A stretch of DNA of 8,707 nucleotides, from the NCBI GenBank assembly GCA_964445135.1, contig CAYUJW010000042.1, positions 1-8,707 of the forward strand, read 5' to 3'. The DNA is from JACOTV01 sp964445135. Its GTDB lineage: Bacteria; Patescibacteriota; Microgenomatia; UBA1406; GWC2-37-13. The notes beneath the pieces are model-generated. The model did no database searches. It was given only the letters and a program-made list of their open reading frames with translations, and had not been told where the DNA came from. The translations under genes were made by a program, and so were the position numbers. Positions 1 through 4,876 of this stretch are shown here, one piece after another. Position 1 is the first letter of the stretch, and each line of letters begins with the position of its first letter.

Positions 1-3
1 AAT

Positions 4-2277
4 ATGTATGATGAGATGCGCACCAATCCTGGTCCATCACCACAAGGCCCATCTCCTCGCCCAGCACCAGGCTCAACTATCACGAAGATCACTGACAAGA
101 TAACGCATGAAATCCAAGGTCCTGAAAAGACCTACACCATGCAGGAGATTAAGCAGAAAGATACAACAACAATCTTGAAGTCGATGAATATTACAGCTAC
201 CAAGTTGACGGATATTGCCCGCTTTGAGACAAACCAGGTGGAGCGCGAGCAAATGACCAAGACCATCGAAAGCCTGCAAAATCCAATGAAGGCAGAGACT
301 CCTGCTCAACGACAGCAATTTATGAATGTTCGTACCGAGCTCTTTAATCGAGCGCTCAAAGACGACAAGGTTGCACGCCAGACATTGGCTTCTGTTTCAA
401 ACTCAGTACTCGAACAACATCAGCAGCGAAACAATATCTCAAATCAGATCAACAACAGTATCAAAGAGACCGCAAATAAACCGGTGGAGCAATCTATCTC
501 CATGCGAGTTCAGATTCCAGCATCAACCATTCAGTCCATCAACAACAGCGTCAAAGAGCGTGTCTCCAATTCTGAGTCAATCATCAAGACGGTCACAGAA
601 AAGACCAATGTAAGCCAGCCTGTTGTTCAGCAGATATATCAGACGTGGAACAACAACATAAGCCAAACCCCGACAACAATCGTTAATTCTGTAACCAACA
701 ATTCGGCGGTCTCTTCCCAACTGAACCAGACGGTCGCAGGCGATACAAATACCGTCAATAATATATCTCAGCAGACCAGTGTTCCCACCTCATCAGTCCA
801 ACAAATCATCCAGTCGTTCTCAAATCAGCAAAATAATTCTCAAGCAATTCAGAATGTGAGCACAACGACGAACACCGATAGTCAAAAAGTGCAAGATATC
901 GTCAACCGTTATGAGACGGTGGTCCAAAGCAACAAGCAGCAGGTCTTTAACGAAAGCCAAGTTACCCAAACCATCAGTCAGCAAACCAATACGCCAGTTT
1001 CAACCGTTGAGAATATTGTCAACAACTATAAGACGGCAACTGCCAGCAACCAAGCGGTCAATATCCAAACCATCAGCCAGCAGACAAATGCCGACCAAAC
1101 CATCGTTCAAGATGTGATTAATCGCTATGAAACGGCCGTGAAGGCAACAAGCGAGAAAGTAACTGACACCACCGTCCTTTCACAGACCATCAGCCAGCAG
1201 ACCGGTATTCCAGTGACTACTGTGCAAAATGTAATAAATACTTGGAAAACGCAGGCGAGCACAACAAATGAGCAGAAGATTAAAAATGTCGCGGAAGAAA
1301 CGCACATTGACGAAAGCAAGGTACAGAATGTGGTTGAACAGTTCCAAAGCGCAAAACAAGCGCGCATTAAATCCGTCATCAAAGAGATTCATCAAGCCGC
1401 CAAAAAGGATAAGACAATTGTTGCGGAAATTGCAAAGCAACACAATGTAAAAGAGACCGATGTTGAACAGCTGTTAAGCACCCAAGAAAGTGTGGTCACA
1501 ACTGATGCCGCAGAGCCTGTTGAAAAGAGAATCACCATTCCATCGACGGTATCGATTGAAGATTATGAAGAGGTGCGAAAGATGTGGATGAAGCAATACC
1601 AAACAGGTGAAGTGCCGGCCACCGAGAATATGCAAGACCGTGATGAGTGGGTCACGCATGACATTATCTTTATCACCAATACCCTTAACAAACTGATGAG
1701 TGAAGACGAGAAAATGCGCGAAGAGGGACTAAGCGATGTGGGATACATTTTGCCAATATTTATGATCAACAATTTCCAGGGCGACGAACTGTTGGTCTAC
1801 CTGAAAGCGAAGCTTGAAGCAGCAAAATCCACACAAGAAATGCTTGCTCGCGAACAAGAGATCAAGATGAAGCTCGCGGCCAAGAATGACGATTTGGTTG
1901 AAGTTGATGCAGCCAAACCACAAACTGAGGAAAACACCATGACACAAGAACAATCGCTTGAGCAGGAAATCCCACCTGAAGAGGGGGCGGCAGCAAGTGA
2001 CGCCGATTCAGAAAAGCCAGTTGGCGAACAGCTCGCCGAAGGCGATGATACACAGGCGTCCACCGATACTCCGCTTGCCACGGATGAGCCGGTAGCCACA
2101 CCAAGCGAAGAGCAATTACCAGAATTGGAAAGCACCGATTCACAAGCAACAGACAATGTCGAACAGGATTTGGTTGATCGTGAAAAAACGCTGGATCCGG
2201 TGGACCAAACTCAATCTGCCGACATGCCAGCTGGCACCAACCTAAAGCCTATTGAGGATCTGGACAAAACATCCTAA
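4..2277 (+). CDS. Large repeat protein with tandem HTH-like motifs and acidic tail (unknown function, possibly 5'-partial)
   Basis: I do not recognise this 757-residue family. Seen in order: a Pro-rich N-terminus (residues 8-23); a polar segment to about 185; eight repeats with an 'I-S-x-x-T-x(6)-V-x-x-I/V' core (about 195-491); a more ordinary, probably folded segment (about 505-625) with hydrophobic and charged residues; and an acidic, Glu/Asp/Thr/Pro-rich, probably disordered tail (about 636-757). There is no signal peptide or membrane segment. Each repeat core resembles a helix-turn-helix (the last reads EIAKQHNVKETDVEQLL), so binding to DNA or to a partner is possible but unproven. Only three in-frame bases precede the ATG, without a stop, so the protein could be the soluble C-terminal part of something longer. 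It ends with TAA and is followed by 63 bases before the next gene, which has its own promoter. The reading frame is certain, the start and function are not. Confidence 0.85.
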   Translation: MYDEMRTNPGPSPQGPSPRPAPGSTITKITDKITHEIQGPEKTYTMQEIKQKDTTTILKSMNITATKLTDIARFETNQVEREQMTKTIESLQNPMKAETPAQRQQFMNVRTELFNRALKDDKVARQTLASVSNSVLEQHQQRNNISNQINNSIKETANKPVEQSISMRVQIPASTIQSINNSVKERVSNSESIIKTVTEKTNVSQPVVQQIYQTWNNNISQTPTTIVNSVTNNSAVSSQLNQTVAGDTNTVNNISQQTSVPTSSVQQIIQSFSNQQNNSQAIQNVSTTTNTDSQKVQDIVNRYETVVQSNKQQVFNESQVTQTISQQTNTPVSTVENIVNNYKTATASNQAVNIQTISQQTNADQTIVQDVINRYETAVKATSEKVTDTTVLSQTISQQTGIPVTTVQNVINTWKTQASTTNEQKIKNVAEETHIDESKVQNVVEQFQSAKQARIKSVIKEIHQAAKKDKTIVAEIAKQHNVKETDVEQLLSTQESVVTTDAAEPVEKRITIPSTVSIEDYEEVRKMWMKQYQTGEVPATENMQDRDEWVTHDIIFITNTLNKLMSEDEKMREEGLSDVGYILPIFMINNFQGDELLVYLKAKLEAAKSTQEMLAREQEIKMKLAAKNDDLVEVDAAKPQTEENTMTQEQSLEQEIPPEEGAAASDADSEKPVGEQLAEGDDTQASTDTPLATDEPVATPSEEQLPELESTDSQATDNVEQDLVDREKTLDPVDQTQSADMPAGTNLKPIEDLDKTS
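586..1476 (+). repeat. Eight HTH-like protein repeats, six in an alternating two-type array
   Basis: The repeat cores have their first Ile/Val at residues 197, 254, 285, 324, 357, 396, 429 and 476. Spacing alternates: 31, 39, 33, 39, 33. Repeats 2, 4 and 6 carry Pro after the turn (SVPTSSVQQII, NTPVSTVENIV, GIPVTTVQNVI). Repeats 3, 5 and 7 carry Asp there (NTDSQKVQDIV, NADQTIVQDVI, HIDESKVQNVV), and repeats 3 and 5 continue into NRYET. The higher-order unit is therefore a Pro-type plus Asp-type pair of about 72 residues (216 bases), present three times (residues 252-447, bases 757-1344). Repeats 1 and 8 are more diverged flanks. The DNA copies are clearly diverged, so the array is old or under protein-level selection. 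Confidence 0.8.
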
Positions 2278-2306
2278 AGAAAATAGCCAAAAGCCCCAGT
2301 TGCCTC

Positions 2307-2333
2307 TTGTGCGACACTTACATAATCTATACT
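2307..2333 (+). promoter_or_regulatory. Candidate promoter of the GH39-like gene
   Basis: A -10-like TATACT lies at 2328-2333, with a weak -35-like TTGTGC at 2307-2312 (15-base spacer). The expected transcription start, about 7 bases after the -10, falls at or beside the ATG at 2341, and no Shine-Dalgarno precedes that ATG. A second reading is TTGCCT (2300-2305) with CATAAT (2321-2326), which would give a leader of about 8 bases. Confidence 0.45.
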
Positions 2334-2340
2334 ATTTGCC

Positions 2341-3774
2341 ATGAGCCAAGAGATAAAAGATGCAATTGCCCGCCGGGCTCTCGTGACGCTTATCGTCAGC
2401 GCAATTGCAATTCCCCTCTCAATCGCGGCCTTTGTCAGCTACTTTATCCTCAAATCATACGCAAAGGCAAATATACGAGTTGATACGGCAGCCCCCATCC
2501 ACGTTCTGAACGAAAATTGGCGTGGATTTGCCCAAGGTGGTGAGGAAGTGGGGGTTCGCATGCTTGATCCGGTCGTCCCCCATCTGAGCGCCCTTGCACC
2601 CCGATATATTCGCATCGATCATATTTATGATTTTTATGACGTTGTTCATCGAGTTGATGGAGGAGGGCTGAGTTTTGATTGGCGACACTTGGACGCGACG
2701 GTTTGCGATATTTATGAAACTGGCGCACGTCCATTTTTCGCCCTGGGTTATATGCCAAAGGCGCTGAGCGACAGTGGCTCACCTATCGATCCTCCTCGTG
2801 ATTGGAACGAATGGAGACAGGTAGTACAAGCGACGATTGAGCGCTACAGTGGGCGCCAAAGCGTGCTTTGCGATGGTCAGGTTACAGGAGACAGGCTCTC
2901 TGAGACGTATTATGAAGTGTGGAATGAGCCGGACTTGGAACAGTTTGGGAAATGGAGCATTTATGGCGGGGCCAAAAGCTATCTGACGATGTATCACCAT
3001 GCGGCAAAAGCTGCCGCATCAGCCGCAGATACCCATCATTTTTCCCTCGGCGGCCCAGCAACTACCGCGCCATATAAAAACTGGATGCGAACGTTTGTCG
3101 ACTATGCCAAGCGCAATAGCCTGAGACTGGACTTTCTGTCGTGGCACAAATACACCGACAACCCGCAAGACTATGCCCGGGACCTGCGCGATGTTGACAG
3201 CTGGCTCACCGCAGATGCATATCCTTCCTATTACAATGTGCAGCGCGTCATATCTGAGTGGGGCATTGATTCGCAATCTTCAGATGTCTATAACGGGCGC
3301 AGGGCGGCAGCACATGCTGCAGCAACAGTTACTGAATTTGCCAAGGGAGGGCTTGATTTGGCACTTGCATTTGAACCGGTTGATGGTCCACAAAGCATGT
3401 TTGGGCTTATTGACCGGGAGGGGCGGGTAAAGCCTCGCTACAGCGCATTTCGCCTCCTAAATAGTGTTGCTGGCAATCATGTATTGTCGGTGTCTGGAGA
3501 GACAGAACACGTGAGGATACTCGGCACCAAAAATCCACAAACTGGGGCGATTGTTTTGGTCATCTCAAATTACGATCGATCTGATCGTCATGAAGAAGAG
3601 GTTCCAATTACGCTTGGCAACCTCGCACCAGGCACATACGAGATGCATATTAGCACGCTCGGTATTCCCCGACGCAAAACCGATTCGATAACGATAGTGG
3701 GTGGCGAAGATGTGGCACGAAGCATCTACATGCTTCCCAATGATGTGGCCGTAATCGAGATTACACCACAATAG
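2341..3774 (+). CDS. Membrane-anchored GH39-like glycoside hydrolase
   Basis: This 477-residue protein is a probable retaining glycosidase of the clan A (beta/alpha)8-barrel type, nearest to GH39 (beta-xylosidase / alpha-L-iduronidase-like). The N-terminus has one membrane segment (about 13-37) preceded by Arg-Arg, predicting a signal anchor with the enzyme outside the membrane. The barrel starts near residue 50. YYEVWNEPD (190-198) holds the family acid/base, Glu196. FLSWHKYT (265-272) is another conserved barrel motif, and VISEWG (303-308) supplies the nucleophile, Glu306. After about residue 385 comes a C-terminal beta-rich domain, as in GH39 enzymes. The substrate cannot be read from sequence; a surface or host glycan is an inference. 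The ATG at 2341 is preferred because it sits just after the promoter and gives the basic cytoplasmic end before the membrane segment. It converges with the small gene downstream, leaving 19 bases. Confidence 0.85.
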   Translation: MSQEIKDAIARRALVTLIVSAIAIPLSIAAFVSYFILKSYAKANIRVDTAAPIHVLNENWRGFAQGGEEVGVRMLDPVVPHLSALAPRYIRIDHIYDFYDVVHRVDGGGLSFDWRHLDATVCDIYETGARPFFALGYMPKALSDSGSPIDPPRDWNEWRQVVQATIERYSGRQSVLCDGQVTGDRLSETYYEVWNEPDLEQFGKWSIYGGAKSYLTMYHHAAKAAASAADTHHFSLGGPATTAPYKNWMRTFVDYAKRNSLRLDFLSWHKYTDNPQDYARDLRDVDSWLTADAYPSYYNVQRVISEWGIDSQSSDVYNGRRAAAHAAATVTEFAKGGLDLALAFEPVDGPQSMFGLIDREGRVKPRYSAFRLLNSVAGNHVLSVSGETEHVRILGTKNPQTGAIVLVISNYDRSDRHEEEVPITLGNLAPGTYEMHISTLGIPRRKTDSITIVGGEDVARSIYMLPNDVAVIEITPQ

Positions 3775-3793
3775 TCCACACGGACCCTCTGAC

Positions 3794-4171
3794 TTATTGC
3801 AAGTCTTCAAGTCGCACTTCTTCACCGTCTTCCATACGCTGGACCACTCCGTCTTGGTGCACAATGACACCATCTTTGGAGACAGTTGTTCCGTTTGAAA
3901 GCTTGAGCATGTCTTCGACCTCAGTTACTTGACCAGCGCGCCAGACTGCGACTTTTCCATCTTTGTAAACGACCGCATCCTCACGCACACCCTTTCCTTC
4001 TTTCAGCTCCATCACGCTGACGCTGATCATTGCTTTCACTTGCTCAATATTACGAAACAGCATGTATTGTGAGACTGAAAGCAGCAGCACAGACACAATG
4101 AGGATAATGATAAGCGCATTCTGATTGTCAGAAGGCGATAATGGGGAGCTTTGGGTTGTTTGCTTTGCCAT
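3794..4171 (-). CDS. Small single-pass membrane protein with DUF6799-like repeats
   Basis: This 125-residue protein has a short polar N-terminus, one strong membrane helix (about 19-38), a short linker and a soluble domain (about 60-125). That domain is built from short beta-like units: DAVVYKDGKV, LSNGTTVSKDGVIVHQDGVV, EDGEEVRLEDLQ. The alternation of 'KDG' turns with hydrophobic pairs resembles DUF6799, a family with no known function; I make that match from pattern only. Which side of the membrane the C-terminal domain occupies is unclear, since basic residues flank the helix on both sides (Lys3; Arg40, Lys46). It stands alone: convergent with the GH39-like gene, divergent from the acylphosphatase. 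A TAG lies in frame upstream of the ATG at 4171, with no other usual start codon between, which fixes the start. No Shine-Dalgarno is present. Confidence 0.8.
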   Translation of the reverse strand: MAKQTTQSSPLSPSDNQNALIIILIVSVLLLSVSQYMLFRNIEQVKAMISVSVMELKEGKGVREDAVVYKDGKVAVWRAGQVTEVEDMLKLSNGTTVSKDGVIVHQDGVVQRMEDGEEVRLEDLQ

Positions 4172-4179
4172 ATTTTGGT

Positions 4180-4211
4180 CGTTTAAGAATAAATAATAAT
4201 GATTCTAAACG
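4180..4211. promoter_or_regulatory. Dyad / leader hairpin upstream of the DUF6799-like gene
   Basis: Inverted arms CGTTTAAGAAT (4180-4190) and ATTCTAAACG (4202-4211) match over 10 base pairs with one bulged A and an 11-base AT-rich loop. If the minus-strand promoter at 4221-4250 is used, this hairpin fills most of the roughly 43-base leader and ends 8 bases before the start codon. It could control translation or be a protein-binding dyad. There is no T-run, so it is not a terminator. Confidence 0.5.
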
Positions 4212-4220
4212 AATTCCCCC

Positions 4221-4250
4221 ATTATATGACCAACTGGCGCCAAATTGCAA
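4221..4250 (-). promoter_or_regulatory. Candidate sigma70-type promoter of the DUF6799-like gene
   Basis: Reading on minus, TTGCAA (4250-4245) is followed by 18 bases and a perfect TATAAT (4226-4221). The expected start is near 4214, leaving about 43 bases before the ATG at 4171. The same -35 hexamer occurs in the promoter at 6740-6768. A weaker alternative -10, TATTCT at 4191-4186, would give a leader of about 7 bases. Confidence 0.55.
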
Positions 4251-4262
4251 GTTGCTTGTTCG

Positions 4263-4283
4263 GCCGCAGCATATATCTGCGGC
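4263..4283. promoter_or_regulatory. Perfect inverted repeat over the -35 position of the acylphosphatase promoter
   Basis: GCCGCAG (4263-4269), a 7-base CATATAT spacer, and CTGCGGC (4277-4283) form a perfect 7-base-pair dyad. It ends 5 bases before the TATAAT at 4289-4294, so it covers the region where a -35 would sit (about 4266-4271), and no recognisable -35 is present there. This is the usual placing of a repressor operator or of an activator site that replaces the -35. No T-run follows, which argues against a terminator. Confidence 0.5.
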
Positions 4284-4286
4284 AGA

Positions 4287-4294
4287 TGTATAAT
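4287..4294 (+). promoter_or_regulatory. -10 element of the acylphosphatase gene (predicts leaderless mRNA)
   Basis: A consensus TATAAT at 4289-4294, directly preceded by TG, ends 6 bases before the ATG at 4301. A start 7 bases after the -10 would be the A of that ATG. There is no Shine-Dalgarno between them. Confidence 0.55.
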
Positions 4295-4300
4295 GTTCGT

Positions 4301-4606
4301 ATGATCCACCAAGCAAGACTCTACATAATCGGCTCAGTGCAAGGCGTTGGTTTTCGTGCGTTTGCCCGAACAACAGCGCTGAACCACCAAATAACAGGAT
4401 GGGTAAGAAACACTCAGGATAAAGAAGATGTTTTTGGAGCGCGCGGGGGCGTTGAAGCAGTTGTTCAAGGCGAAGAGGATGATTTGCTCGCCTACATTGA
4501 AGAGGTGAAAAAAGGCTCTCCAATTGGGCGTGTAGAGCGCGTTATTGTGCTGCCCGAGGTGCCTAAGCAAAAATACGACGACTTCAGCATTTACCCAACT
4601 GTTTAA
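4301..4606 (+). CDS. acyP: Acylphosphatase
   Basis: This 101-residue protein hydrolyses the carboxyl-phosphate bond of acylphosphates in the cytosol. The family signature IIGSVQGVGFRAF (9-21) holds the phosphate-binding loop and catalytic Arg19, and GWVRN (33-37) ends in catalytic Asn37. VEAVVQGEEDDLLAYIEEVKKG is the usual second strand-helix, followed by VERVIVLPEV. The frame stays open upstream to 4199, but those 34 residues do not belong to the domain. The ATG at 4301 starts the first strand exactly and sits at the predicted transcription start. Oddity: between Asn37 and the strand VEAVV there are 13 residues (TQDKEDVFGARGG) where typical members have about five, so the loop beside the active site is enlarged and the protein is slightly longer than the usual 90 or so. 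It is divergent from the DUF6799-like gene and convergent with tRNA-Lys. Confidence 0.92.
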   Translation: MIHQARLYIIGSVQGVGFRAFARTTALNHQITGWVRNTQDKEDVFGARGGVEAVVQGEEDDLLAYIEEVKKGSPIGRVERVIVLPEVPKQKYDDFSIYPTV

Positions 4607-4626
4607 ACCTTACCATCTCTTTTCAC

Positions 4627-4668
4627 AAAAAAAGCGCAGCCGTTTTTTTATAAAACAAGCCACGCTTT
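4627..4668 (-). terminator. Rho-independent terminator of tRNA-Lys
   Basis: Reading on minus, AAAGCGTGGC (4668-4659) pairs with GCTGCGCTTT (4640-4631) over 10 base pairs, two of them G-U, around an 18-base loop that is itself partly self-complementary (TTTTATAAAA). A run of seven T, three of them inside the stem, follows. It lies 12 bases past the tRNA 3' end. On plus the two G-U pairs become C-A mismatches and the T-run is broken, so it serves tRNA-Lys better than the converging acylphosphatase gene, though it may act weakly on both. Confidence 0.8.
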
Positions 4669-4680
4669 CTTTGAAAAATG

Positions 4681-4754
4681 TGAGTCCCCTGGGACTCGAA
4701 CCCAGAACCAATAGCTTAAAAGGCTACTGCTCTAACCAGTTGAGCTAGGGACCC
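4681..4754 (-). tRNA. tRNA-Lys (anticodon UUU)
   Basis: On minus the cloverleaf is complete: acceptor GGGTCCC/GGGACTC (one G-U pair), D stem GCTC/GAGC with the GG of the loop, anticodon stem GTAGC/GCTAT around loop CTTTTAA, T stem CTGGG/CCCAG around TTCGAGT, and discriminator A. The loop reads U33, then anticodon UUU, then A37, which is lysine. CCA is not encoded (CAT follows the discriminator), so it must be added after transcription. A terminator follows. No convincing promoter was found on its 5' side. Confidence 0.96.
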
Positions 4755-4796
4755 TGGCGTCAACATGTAGCATCGAGAGAATCATAAAGACCCAGG

Positions 4797-4825
4797 CAAT
4801 ACACGTGTTGGCGCCATGTGTATTG
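4797..4825. repeat. Perfect inverted repeat between tRNA-Lys and murD
   Basis: CAATACAC (4797-4804) and GTGTATTG (4818-4825) are perfect 8-base inverted arms around 13 bases that contain the shorter palindrome TGGCGCCA (4809-4816). It lies between the divergent tRNA-Lys and murD genes, about 35 bases before the murD -10. There is no T-run. An operator or a cruciform-forming site is possible; its role is unknown. Confidence 0.5.
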
Positions 4826-4858
4826 TACCAACTTAAGCGCCTTATGGCAAGATTATTC

Positions 4859-4867
4859 TGCTACAAT
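4859..4867 (+). promoter_or_regulatory. Extended -10 promoter of murD
   Basis: TG at 4859-4860, one base, then TACAAT at 4862-4867 is an extended -10 (TGnTAnAAT type), which can work without a good -35; none is seen. Transcription should start near 4874, two or three bases before the ATG at 4877. This argues against the in-frame starts further upstream (4805, 4844). Confidence 0.5.
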
Positions 4868-4876
4868 GGTTTGGAG

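Noticed and set aside
1797..2156. Minus-strand open frame of 119 codons, rich in Ser/Ala/Cys
   Set aside because: It is the complement of the acidic repeat-poor tail of the left-end gene; the low-complexity composition explains the open frame, and no start signal is present.
3772..3793. Small GTCC/GGAC hairpin between the convergent GH39-like and DUF6799-like genes
   Set aside because: Only four base pairs and no T-run on either strand; too weak to call a terminator.
4199..4300. Upstream in-frame extension of acylphosphatase
   Set aside because: The 34 extra residues are outside the domain and overlap the dyad and the TATAAT; the ATG at 4301 fits both fold and promoter.
4128..4523. Minus-strand open frame of 131 codons
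   Set aside because: It overlaps both the acylphosphatase gene and the start of the DUF6799-like gene, which have clear protein features; it would cover the whole divergent promoter region.
4545..4748. Plus-strand open frame of 67 codons ending in a peptide like PLGLEPRTNSLKGYCSNQ
   Set aside because: It runs antisense through tRNA-Lys; this peptide is the well-known false translation of a tRNA complement, and the frame also crosses the acylphosphatase end and the terminator.
4781..4786. Possible -10 (TATGAT on minus) for tRNA-Lys
   Set aside because: The position is plausible (start about 20 bases before the tRNA), but there is no -35 or extended TG and the hexamer is imperfect, so I do not call it.
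4805..4876. Upstream in-frame extension of murD (GTG at 4805, ATG at 4844)
   Set aside because: The extra 24 residues do not resemble the MurD N-terminus, lie over the inverted repeat and the extended -10, and the fold begins right after the ATG at 4877.
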